Origin: Nostoc sp. CHAB 5715
GTDB lineage: Bacteria; Cyanobacteriota; Cyanobacteriia; Cyanobacteriales; Nostocaceae
Assembly: GCF_020829685.1 (NCBI RefSeq)
Contig: NZ_JAIVFR010000499.1
Span: forward strand, 1-5,467
Direction: 5' to 3'
DNA: 5,467 nucleotides
In this document: piece by piece, positions 1-5,446 of the stretch
How positions within the stretch are numbered: position 1 is the stretch's first letter
How the letters are laid out: every line of letters begins with the position of its first letter
Notes under the pieces: model-generated
What the model saw: the letters and a program-made list of their open reading frames with translations, nothing else
What the model was told of the DNA's origin: nothing
The model's database searches: none
Translations under genes and position numbers: made by a program

Positions 1-718
<718 letters not shown>

Positions 719-2473
719 GTGAAAAACCTTTTAGGATTAGTAATATTAGGCTGTATTGTCACCTCCTCCGTAGCATTGGCAGAGCCATCTCTTATAGTCG
801 TTTTTCCCCAAACAAGCTACCAGACGAGTTCCCAAAAAATCTTCTTTCTGGGGACTGCACCACCAGATGGTCAGGTTTTGATCAATAGTAAGCCAATTAC
901 CCGCAGCAAAGCAGGTCATTTTTCCCCTAGTTTCCCCTTGCAGTTGGGGGAGAATCTTTTTACTGTGCGTCACGACAATCAAGAACTCCAGATTAAAGTG
1001 ACAAGGCTTACCACTGATCCTGAGCTACCACAGGGGTTAGCCTTTGCTAAAGATTCCCTGACTCCCGCAGCTGACATTGCCAGACTACCGGGAGAGCTAA
1101 TTTGTTTTAGCGCCATCGCACCCCCTAACGCTAGCGTATCTGTCAAGTTAGCTAATCAAACTATTGCCCTTTCACCCCAACCTCAACAGGCACAACTACC
1201 AAGTAATTTGGCAGCTCTGACAGGGCAAAATCAGCCTTATGCCCAGTCTAGCGTAGGCAATTATCAAGGCTGCACCACAGTAGCAACAGCCGCCGATCTG
1301 GGACAACCTCAGTTTCAACTGACGCTCAATGGCAAGACGATAACTCAACCAGGGACTGGTAAAATTCAAATCCTCTCAAGAGCAGAGTTGCCAGTTTCTG
1401 AGGTAACGGCAGACGCAGGTGTTGCGCGTACTGGCCCAAGCACCGATTATTCTCGACTTACACCACTGCCCAAAGGCACACGCGCAACAGTAACAGGTAG
1501 GGAAGGTGAATGGTTGCGTCTAGACTATGGCGCTTGGATTAATAGTAAAGAAACCCGCATTCTTCCTGGTGCAGTTCCGCCACAGACAATAATTCGCAGT
1601 GTCGGATACCGTCAACTCCCTGGTGCGACAGAGATAGTTTTCCCCTTACAAGTTCCCGTACCTGTAAGCGTGCAACAAAGTGAGGGTGCTTTCGCTCTCA
1701 CTCTCTACAATACCACTGCCCAAACGGACATTATTCGCCTGGATGATGACCCCCTAATTTATCGCCTAGATTGGCAACAAGAGGCTCCAGAACAAGTAAA
1801 ATACACCTTTAACCTCAAAAAAGCTCAACAGTGGGGATATAAGCTGAGATACGACGGTACAACCCTGGTTTTAGCTTTGCGTCATCCGCCGAAAATTGGT
1901 AACACAAGACGCAAGCCTTTAGCTAATTTCAAGATTGTACTAGATCCAGGGCATGGAGGTAAAGAAACTGGTGCCAGTGGCCCAACTGGATATTTAGAAA
2001 AAGATTTGAATTTGGTGGTATCCAAGTTGCTGCAAGATGAGTTGGTGAAGCGAGGAGCAACGGTGGTGATGACACGGGAGGATGATAAGGAGGTTTCGCT
2101 AGTAGAACGTCAGGCAATTATCAGTCAAGAAGAACCTGCGATCGCCCTTTCCATACATCACAATTCCCTACCCGATAATGGCGATGCCGAAAAAACCAAG
2201 GGATTCGGCACTTTTTGGTATCATCCCCAAGCGCACAATCTCGCAATATTTTTACAAAACTATGTAGTCAAAAAACTTGACAGACCTTATTATGGTGTGT
2301 TTTGGAACAACCTAGCGCTGACACGTCCGGCTGCTGCGCCATCAGTGTTGCTGGAATTAGGTTTTATGAGTAATCCCGATGAATTTGAGCAGATAGTGAA
2401 CCCAGAGGAACAGAAGAAAACGGCTTATGCGATCGCTCAGGGGATTACTGAGTGGTTTAGGAGTGTGAGATAA
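719..2473 (+). CDS. Secreted multidomain N-acetylmuramoyl-L-alanine amidase (Amidase_3)
   Basis: A zinc enzyme that cuts the amide bond between N-acetylmuramic acid and L-alanine in peptidoglycan, used for cell-wall remodelling or daughter-cell separation in the periplasm. Layout over 584 residues: signal peptide 1-21 with cleavage after ALA before E22; a beta-rich bacterial Ig/glucodextranase-B-like domain about 23-96; a linker region about 100-220; an SH3-like domain about 224-283; a beta-rich AMIN-like region about 292-389; Amidase_3 about 403-581. Zinc ligands are H412 in DPGHGG, E427 in GYLEKDLNL and H480 in LSIHHN; the catalytic glutamate is E546 in VLLELGFMSN. All are present, so it should be active. 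The GTG at 719 is chosen because it starts the signal peptide directly and an in-frame stop lies at 698-700; no strong SD is visible. It contains two HIP1 sites. Cyanobacterial AmiC enzymes have a similar AMIN plus Amidase_3 arrangement, but I do not assign that name. Confidence 0.93.
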   Translation: MKNLLGLVILGCIVTSSVALAEPSLIVVFPQTSYQTSSQKIFFLGTAPPDGQVLINSKPITRSKAGHFSPSFPLQLGENLFTVRHDNQELQIKVTRLTTDPELPQGLAFAKDSLTPAADIARLPGELICFSAIAPPNASVSVKLANQTIALSPQPQQAQLPSNLAALTGQNQPYAQSSVGNYQGCTTVATAADLGQPQFQLTLNGKTITQPGTGKIQILSRAELPVSEVTADAGVARTGPSTDYSRLTPLPKGTRATVTGREGEWLRLDYGAWINSKETRILPGAVPPQTIIRSVGYRQLPGATEIVFPLQVPVPVSVQQSEGAFALTLYNTTAQTDIIRLDDDPLIYRLDWQQEAPEQVKYTFNLKKAQQWGYKLRYDGTTLVLALRHPPKIGNTRRKPLANFKIVLDPGHGGKETGASGPTGYLEKDLNLVVSKLLQDELVKRGATVVMTREDDKEVSLVERQAIISQEEPAIALSIHHNSLPDNGDAEKTKGFGTFWYHPQAHNLAIFLQNYVVKKLDRPYYGVFWNNLALTRPAAAPSVLLELGFMSNPDEFEQIVNPEEQKKTAYAIAQGITEWFRSVR

Positions 2474-2499
2474 ATTTAGAGGTACAACACTAGTTCCTA

Positions 2500-2521
2500 A
2501 TTGTATTTGGTGGAGTGCGAT
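2500..2521 (+). repeat. 22-bp direct repeat, copy 1 (left of PIN module)
   Basis: The bases are the same as at 3300-3321 except position 2506 (T here, C at 3306). The core is GGTGGAGTGCGAT. The two copies are exactly 800 bp apart and bracket the whole antitoxin/PIN-toxin pair. This copy also holds the GGTGGAG (2509-2515) that probably serves as ribosome binding site for the antitoxin start at 2524. Confidence 0.75.
2509..2515 (+). promoter_or_regulatory. Ribosome binding site of the antitoxin gene
   Basis: GGTGGAG lies 8 bases before GTG 2524 and 11 bases before ATG 2527. The shorter spacing slightly favours the GTG, but either start is possible and the proteins differ by one residue. The site lies inside the 22-bp repeat. 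Confidence 0.5.
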
Positions 2522-2523
2522 AG

Positions 2524-2775
2524 GTGATGATTACTAAAGAAGAAATTACTATCAAAGTTCCCTCTGAGGTAGCAGAGGCATACCGTAATGCCACTGAAGA
2601 AGAACGGGAACAATTGCAACTTAAGATTGCGGCAATTATGCAGTCTCAATTTACAACTCCGAGACTTGAGTCCATTGCACGTTTGAGAAACACGATGGAT
2701 AAAGCTAGTCTTGAGGTACAAGAGCGAGGATTAACGCCTGAAATCTTAAAATCGATTTTGAATGATGACAAATAA
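2524..2775 (+). CDS. Putative antitoxin of a PIN-domain TA module
   Basis: An 83-residue, charged protein with no signal peptide or membrane segment. The N-terminal part (ITIKVPSEVAEAYRNATEEE, about 8-27) reads as a beta strand followed by a helix, as in small antitoxins that bind DNA as dimers. The C-terminal part (about 50-83, ending TPEILKSILNDDK) is helical and is the likely toxin-binding tail. Its frame overlaps the PIN toxin by 14 bases, the typical antitoxin-first, translationally coupled layout. From memory, similar proteins precede PIN toxins in many cyanobacteria, but I cannot name the domain family. The expected role is to bind and neutralise the neighbouring toxin and repress the shared promoter; this is inferred from position. 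GTG 2524 and ATG 2527 are both usable starts. Confidence 0.8.
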   Translation: MMITKEEITIKVPSEVAEAYRNATEEEREQLQLKIAAIMQSQFTTPRLESIARLRNTMDKASLEVQERGLTPEILKSILNDDK

Positions 2776-3178
2776 TCGACGGTTCGTTTTTGATACTAAT
2801 GTGCTAATTAGTGCATTTTTGTTTAGTCAAAGCAAGCCGCGTCAGGCATTAGATCAAGCTCAGGATATTGGCGTTATCCTATTATCAAATTCTGTCTTAT
2901 CGGAGTTAGAAGAGGTTTTATATCGTCCCAAATTTGATAGGTATCTCACTAAAGAAAGGCGGCAAGAATTTCTAGAAAACTTAACAGAAAACTGTCAATT
3001 TATTGACGTGACTGAGCAGATTAATGAATGCCGAGACCTAAAAGATAACAAATATTTGGAATTAGCACTCAGTGGTCAAGCAGAGTGTATTGTTACCGGA
3101 GATGATGATTTGCTAGTGCTAAACCCCTGGAGGGACATTGAGATTCTGAATGTTCAAGAATTTTTAGCAAGCAAATAA
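2762..3178 (+). CDS. PIN-domain toxin, putative TA system toxin component (COG1569 / TIGR00305-like)
   Basis: A 138-residue single-domain PIN protein, expected to be a Mg-dependent endoribonuclease that halts translation when freed from its antitoxin. Family landmarks occur in order: FVFDTNVLISAFL with D11 (8-20); LSNSVLSELEEVLYRPKF with E48 (41-58); RDLKDNKYLELAL with D92 and D95 (91-103); IVTGDDDLL with D114 and D116 (110-118); and a closing strand DIEILNVQEFL (125-135). All expected acidic metal ligands are present and the length is normal, so the toxin looks intact. ATG 2762 and ATG 2765 are both possible starts; the former overlaps the antitoxin by 14 bases and has no SD of its own, implying translational coupling. 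The domain call is strong; the RNA target is unknown. Confidence 0.92.
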   Translation: MMTNNRRFVFDTNVLISAFLFSQSKPRQALDQAQDIGVILLSNSVLSELEEVLYRPKFDRYLTKERRQEFLENLTENCQFIDVTEQINECRDLKDNKYLELALSGQAECIVTGDDDLLVLNPWRDIEILNVQEFLASK

Positions 3179-3237
3179 GTAGCAATTACGCTACATCCGA
3201 CAAACACGACGCACAAAAATCTTGTGTTATGGGAAAG

Positions 3238-3269
3238 GGCGGCGCGTAGTTTACCGCCGTAGGCATCGC
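3238..3269. repeat. GC-rich hairpin, probable short dispersed repeat
   Basis: GGCGG (3238-3242) and CCGCC (3254-3258) form a stem around an 11-base loop, followed by GTAGGCATCGC. The minus-strand reading, GCGATGCCTACGGCGG, resembles short repeats that I recall as common between Nostoc/Anabaena genes. It is clearly more GC-rich than the flanking bases. The repeat-family assignment is from memory and cannot be tested inside this window. Confidence 0.45.
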
Positions 3270-3299
3270 ATGAAATTATCGTGTGATTTTTCCATACTT

Positions 3300-3321
3300 A
3301 TTGTACTTGGTGGAGTGCGAT
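3300..3321 (+). repeat. 22-bp direct repeat, copy 2 (right of PIN module)
   Basis: Second copy, same orientation as 2500-2521 with one mismatch. Unlike copy 1 it is not followed by a start codon at the corresponding distance: the bases after it are AT-rich and hit stops in the matching frame. It could be the trace of a lost gene leader, a duplication made when the module arrived, or a dispersed repeat. Confidence 0.7.
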
Positions 3322-3364
3322 CACTATTTTTTAGCTAATTCCTGCTCAATGTTGTAATAAGTTT

Positions 3365-3391
3365 TTGTTCAAGCTTTTTGATTTTTATAGT
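3365..3391 (+). promoter_or_regulatory. Possible promoter of the DUF4258/DUF2283 pair
   Basis: TATAGT at 3386-3391 is a good -10 candidate; TTGTTC at 3365-3370 would be the -35 with a short 15-bp spacer. Transcription from here would give a leader of roughly 55-60 bases containing the inverted repeat at 3427-3452. Weak evidence. Confidence 0.25.
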
Positions 3392-3426
3392 GTACGACCA
3401 TTTCTTAGCTTATGTGTTGTTACAGT

Positions 3427-3452
3427 GTTGACACGAGCAGGTTCAAGTCAAC
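3427..3452. promoter_or_regulatory. Inverted repeat GTTGAC-N14-GTCAAC before the DUF4258 start
   Basis: Perfect 6-bp arms at 3427-3432 and 3447-3452, ending 3 bases before ATG 3456. No SD is present between the arms and the start. The element could be an operator bound by the module's own proteins or an RNA hairpin that limits initiation; both are inferences from position. Confidence 0.35.
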
Positions 3453-3455
3453 TCT

Positions 3456-3710
3456 ATGAAGCCAATTCGGTTTACCAAACACGCTTTATCGCAATGCATA
3501 GAGCGAGGTACAAATGAGCTAGAAGTAACTGAAGCAATTCTTAATGGCAATCAAAAGCCAGCCAAACAAGGCAGACTTGAATATCGTTACGACTTTCAGT
3601 TTAATAGAGAATGGCAAGGGCGCTCCTATGCTATTAAACGAGTTTCGCCAATCATTGCCGAAAGCGAGACAGAGATTGTAGTGATTACTGTGTATACATT
3701 TTATTTTTGA
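3456..3710 (+). CDS. DUF4258 domain protein, putative toxin of a TA-like pair
   Basis: An 84-residue basic protein whose start IRFTKHALSQCIERG (4-18) matches the DUF4258 signature: F-T-x-HA, then a conserved ERG after a short helix, followed by a second helix LEVTEAILNG (22-31). The C-terminal half is beta-rich and ends in IVVITVYTF (74-82), the strand typical of this family. H9 and R17 are the conserved polar residues visible. The biochemical activity of the family is not established. The small basic alpha-then-beta layout resembles BrnT/RelE-like ribonuclease toxins, so a toxin role is plausible but inferred. It is followed 13 bases later by a DUF2283 gene, which supports a functional pair. 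The start is taken at the first ATG that gives the whole domain. Confidence 0.85.
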   Translation: MKPIRFTKHALSQCIERGTNELEVTEAILNGNQKPAKQGRLEYRYDFQFNREWQGRSYAIKRVSPIIAESETEIVVITVYTFYF

Positions 3711-3713
3711 GGA
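3709..3713 (+). promoter_or_regulatory. Ribosome binding site of the DUF2283 gene
   Basis: GAGGA overlaps the TGA stop of the upstream gene (3708-3710) and lies 10 bases before ATG 3724, which suggests a shared transcript with independent strong initiation of the second gene. Confidence 0.5.
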
Positions 3714-3723
3714 AAGTGACGCT

Positions 3724-3954
3724 ATGAAAATTAGTTATGACCAGGAAACTGACTCCCTTTATATTCGCCTAGTCGATGGATATCATGAATGTCGTACTTT
3801 CCGCTTAAACGATGAAATAGCACTAAATATTGGTGCGGGTGAAGTTTTAGTTGGTGTAGAAATTCTTGATGCAAAAGAGGTTATTGGATCGGGTCAGTTG
3901 CCAGAAGTTGTTTTAGAAAATATACCATTTCAGGTTGTATCAACGGCAGCTTGA
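3724..3954 (+). CDS. DUF2283 domain protein, probable partner/antitoxin of the DUF4258 protein
   Basis: A 76-residue acidic protein. The start MKISYDQETDSLYIRL (1-16) is the DUF2283 hallmark (YD-x-E-x-D-x-LYI), and ALNIGAGEVLVGVEILDA (33-50) is the second conserved block ending in G-x-E-I-L-x-A. It is predicted to be a small all-beta protein without membrane segments. Genes of this family often sit immediately beside DUF4258 genes in cyanobacteria, from memory. With its acidic partner character, 13-bp gap and good RBS, an antitoxin role is a reasonable inference. The gene order here (candidate toxin first) is like that of HicAB or HigBA rather than VapBC. No function has been firmly shown for this family. 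Confidence 0.87.
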   Translation: MKISYDQETDSLYIRLVDGYHECRTFRLNDEIALNIGAGEVLVGVEILDAKEVIGSGQLPEVVLENIPFQVVSTAA

Positions 3955-4001
3955 AGCCATAGAAAGTCTAGTTCTGAAACATTAATTGCTCTGCTAAATT
4001 T

Positions 4002-4009
4002 GCGATCGC
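4002..4009. repeat. HIP1 palindrome GCGATCGC
   Basis: The highly iterated palindrome of cyanobacterial genomes. Two further copies lie inside the amidase gene at 2138-2145 and 2429-2436. Three in 5.5 kb is far above chance and supports a cyanobacterial origin. The clustered TA genes contain none within their coding regions. Confidence 0.9.
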
Positions 4010-4098
4010 CTATCTCTAATCGTAGTAGGGTGGAATGGGTTATGCTCTGGATTTGGCACTGTATCAATCGAGTAAAATGAAAGCTCAGTCGTTCCCGC

Positions 4099-4102
4099 GA
4101 GG
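4099..4102 (+). promoter_or_regulatory. Ribosome binding site of the second antitoxin-like gene
   Basis: GAGG followed by a 6-base spacer to ATG 4109. It supports this start. Confidence 0.5.
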
Positions 4103-4108
4103 TCTCCC

Positions 4109-4519
4109 ATGACTATCCTTGACCGCCGCCGTCAACTTCAACAACAGATTGCTCAACTTCCAGATGACCAACTGACTCAGGTTGAGCAATATATAGCATT
4201 TCTTGTTTTTCAGAAAACAGTTCCATCTCAATCAGAAGTGACCAAATCACCTTCCACTGGAGCTTCGATTCTGGTATCTTTAGAGCAAGCACACACTCCG
4301 CCCGATTCTCCTCTGGAGGATGAGACCCTAGCACAACCACCTGAAGATTTTGCTGCTAAGATCGCTGAAATTAAACAACGTGGCGATCGTTCTCAATCTG
4401 TGATCCGACGAGGTTCTACAGGTCAAGACTTGCTCAAATTTGCTGGTACTTGGCATGGAGACGACCTAGAGGAGTGCCTAGCATTTCTTGATGCAACCCG
4501 CTCAAAAGCGAAGTTTTAA
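4109..4519 (+). CDS. Putative antitoxin of a VapBC-type module (DUF2281-like N-terminus)
   Basis: A 136-residue soluble protein with two recognisable parts. Residues about 6-34 (RRRQLQQQIAQLPDDQLTQV onward) form an amphipathic helical segment of the LPDDQLTQVEQYIAFL kind, seen in DUF2281-type antitoxin-like proteins. Residues 38-100 are a low-complexity, proline- and charge-rich linker. Residues 106-136 (GQDLLKFAGTWHGDDLEECL, then FLDATRSKAKF) form a tail that I recall at the C-terminus of many cyanobacterial antitoxins preceding VapC genes. The VapC-type toxin starts 11 bases downstream. It is longer than a usual 70-90-residue VapB because of the linker. Expected role: toxin neutralisation through the C-terminal tail and autorepression. 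The family assignment is moderate; the pairing is strong. Confidence 0.8.
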   Translation: MTILDRRRQLQQQIAQLPDDQLTQVEQYIAFLVFQKTVPSQSEVTKSPSTGASILVSLEQAHTPPDSPLEDETLAQPPEDFAAKIAEIKQRGDRSQSVIRRGSTGQDLLKFAGTWHGDDLEECLAFLDATRSKAKF

Positions 4520-4530
4520 GCCAATCATTT

Positions 4531-4920
4531 ATGTATTTGCTGGATACCAATCACTGTAGTTATCTTATTAACAACAATCCTCAAGTTGTCGCAACTGCTC
4601 AAAGCTATGCTCAAGATCCTTTTGGGATTAGCATCATTAGCTATGGTGAGTTACTCTACATGACGGAAAAATCAGAGCATCAAGAGATGAACTTACAAGT
4701 GGTTCAAGCATTCCTGACAGAGATTGATATCTATCTGATCAACAAAGAAATAGCAGAGATATACAGTCAACTGAAGAACCGCATTTTTCGTCAATTTGCC
4801 CCAAAAGAAAAAAACAAACGCCGCAGTACCCGCATTCAGGATCTCGGTTTTGATGATAACGATCTATGGATCGCCACAACAGCAATTTATCATAATATTA
4901 CTCTCGTATCTGCTGCCTGA
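4531..4920 (+). CDS. vapC: VapC-family PIN toxin, apparently C-terminally truncated
   Basis: A 129-residue PIN-domain protein of the cyanobacterial VapC group beginning MYLLDTNHCS. Metal-ligand candidates are D5 (LLDTN), E40 (SYGELLYM) and D109/D111 (GFDDNDLWIATTA). The block FAPKEKNKRRSTRIQDLGF (89-107) is characteristic of this subgroup. Relatives normally continue after TLVSA with D-x-D-F-x-R and about 15-20 more residues, for a total near 145. Here the frame reads TLVSAA and then TGA at 4918-4920, so the fourth acidic residue and the last strand and helix are absent. Short fragments that could be remnants of the tail occur in other frames just downstream, but none is convincing. The protein may be an inactive toxin, which would make the antitoxin a free regulator. 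No SD before the ATG; probably coupled to the upstream gene. Confidence 0.87.
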   Translation: MYLLDTNHCSYLINNNPQVVATAQSYAQDPFGISIISYGELLYMTEKSEHQEMNLQVVQAFLTEIDIYLINKEIAEIYSQLKNRIFRQFAPKEKNKRRSTRIQDLGFDDNDLWIATTAIYHNITLVSAA

Positions 4921-5004
4921 AAAAAATCGCTCTCTAATCAATCCCTGAAATTCAGATGAAGTTGTGAATATCTCAAGTAGGGTAAAATTAGATAATGTAT
5001 AAAT
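4921..5004. other. Short convergent gap between vapC and hicA
   Basis: An 84-base AT-rich gap between converging genes. It holds the small palindrome CTGAAATTCAG (4945-4955) but no bidirectional terminator with a stable stem. The first part may contain decayed coding sequence of the vapC C-terminus. Confidence 0.4.
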
Positions 5005-5202
5005 TCAAAAATGCTTATCTAAACCAGCTTGTTTCAATACTCCATTTGCAGTATGACGTGATTTTATTTTACTATCAACTACAAAGTTATTATCTGTAAT
5101 TGGGCTATACCAAATTTCATGATCTCCTTTCCCTTGCCTTTTAAAATAACATCCGGCTTCTGTTAAAAGCTTTTTAACTTCAGGAGTAAAGGAAACACTC
5201 AT
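5005..5202 (-). CDS. hicA: HicA family toxin (mRNA interferase)
   Basis: A 65-residue basic protein with the short dsRBD-like HicA/YcfA fold, expected to cleave mRNA independently of ribosomes and to be blocked by HicB. Signatures: FTPEVKKLLTEAGCYFKRQG (5-24) forms the first helix and strand; GDHEIW (26-31) holds the catalytic histidine H28; FVVDSKIKSRHTANGVLKQA (40-59) covers the strand and the conserved RHTANxxLKQAGL helix. Length and motifs are complete, so the toxin looks functional. Its ATG shares one base with the TAA of the upstream hicB-like frame (TAATG), giving tight coupling. Here the antitoxin gene comes first, the reverse of the classical hicA-hicB order but usual for the DUF1902-type HicB group. 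Confidence 0.93.
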   Translation of the reverse strand: MSVSFTPEVKKLLTEAGCYFKRQGKGDHEIWYSPITDNNFVVDSKIKSRHTANGVLKQAGLDKHF

Positions 5203-5384
5203 TAGCCAGCCACTTTGATTGATTCATGACGATGGGTTGTTAAGTATAAATCAATGTAATCTTTGTTGCCAGATTCAACTCTATTTAATTCAATAAGTTC
5301 TGGAATCATAGCTTTGAGTTTTGCTGTTAACACCTCAATAGTAGAACCTTCTGTAACCAACCCAGGTAGATTATCACCAAACAC
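5202..5384 (-). CDS. hicB: HicB-like antitoxin (DUF1902 type), N-terminally truncated, possibly a pseudogene
   Basis: A 60-residue frame from GTG 5384. The segment DNLPGLVTEGSTIEVLTAKL, continuing KAMIPELIELN, is the conserved DUF1902/HicB core that normally follows an N-terminal strand of the type V-x-A-x-W-D-x-E-A-x-V-W-V-A. That strand is missing. Read further upstream the frame stays open only to a stop at 5409-5411 and encodes KQGLPRREV, which is not HicB-like but comes from the hairpin at 5399-5422. The remaining two frames of that stretch also lack a HicB N-terminus. The partial beta sheet would probably prevent correct folding, although the C-terminal part that follows looks normal. 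Either this is a remnant kept as the leader of hicA, or the N-terminus lies beyond an inserted element to the right. The GTG start is only the first available one. Confidence 0.75.
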   Translation of the reverse strand: MFGDNLPGLVTEGSTIEVLTAKLKAMIPELIELNRVESGNKDYIDLYLTTHRHESIKVAG

Positions 5385-5398
5385 CTCTCGCCGTGGAA

Positions 5399-5422
5399 GC
5401 CCCTGCTTTCAAGCATGGGGGC
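5399..5422. repeat. Hairpin resembling an IS200/IS605-type element end
   Basis: GCCCCTGCTT (5399-5408) pairs with AAGCA (5411-5415) and GGGGC (5418-5422), leaving a 2-base loop and a small TG bulge. The plus-strand context GTGGAAGCCCCTGCTTTCA resembles the right-end hairpin found after tnpB in cyanobacterial IS200/IS605 elements (the part carried in the TnpB guide RNA). No tnpA or tnpB coding sequence is present on either side within the window, so this would be a remnant or a small non-autonomous copy. The resemblance is from memory. Confidence 0.4.
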
Positions 5423-5430
5423 AAGGCGTA

Positions 5431-5446
5431 GGCGATTTTAATCGCC
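5431..5446. repeat. Perfect inverted repeat GGCGATT-TT-AATCGCC
   Basis: Seven-base arms around two bases (6-bp stem with a 4-base loop in practice), 8 bases after the previous hairpin. It lies upstream of hicB on the minus strand. It could be part of the same dispersed element or a separate interspersed repeat. On the plus strand it is followed by GTCAAAAAATCGC, so there is no T-run for a terminator; on the minus strand no T-run follows either. Confidence 0.5.

Larger units (their letters stand above)
3179..3455. other. Intergenic region between PIN module and DUF4258 module
   Basis: No open frame of interest in these 277 bases. They hold a weak hairpin CACAA-N5-TTGTG (3212-3226) with no following T-run, a GC-rich repeat-like hairpin (3238-3269), the second copy of the 22-bp direct repeat (3300-3321), a possible promoter, and an inverted repeat directly before the next gene. 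No convincing intrinsic terminator was found. Confidence 0.6.
3955..4108. other. Intergenic region with HIP1 site and possible promoter
   Basis: These 154 bases contain one HIP1 octamer and AT-rich sequence before the next module. TAAAAT at 4073-4078 could be a -10 element for the downstream pair; the nearest -35-like hexamer, TTGGCA at 4053-4058, is only 14 bp away, so the pairing is poor. No terminator hairpin with a T-run was found. Confidence 0.4.

Noticed and set aside
746..982. 78-residue minus-strand open frame
   Set aside because: Antisense shadow of the amidase signal peptide and Ig-like domain.
1929..2117. 62-residue minus-strand open frame
   Set aside because: Antisense to the catalytic Amidase_3 domain; no motif.
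2497..2721. 74-residue minus-strand open frame
   Set aside because: Antisense to the first antitoxin gene, which has RBS, coupling and a toxin partner on the plus strand.
3212..3226. CACAA-N5-TTGTG hairpin as a terminator of the PIN module
   Set aside because: Only five mostly AT pairs and no T-run downstream; not a credible intrinsic terminator.
4021..4041. Possible third copy of the 22-bp repeat (GGGTGGAATGGGTTA)
   Set aside because: Only about 11 of 15 bases agree with the core and the 5' part does not match, so chance is a sufficient explanation.
4113..4340. 75-residue minus-strand open frame
   Set aside because: Antisense to the second antitoxin-like gene and without motifs.
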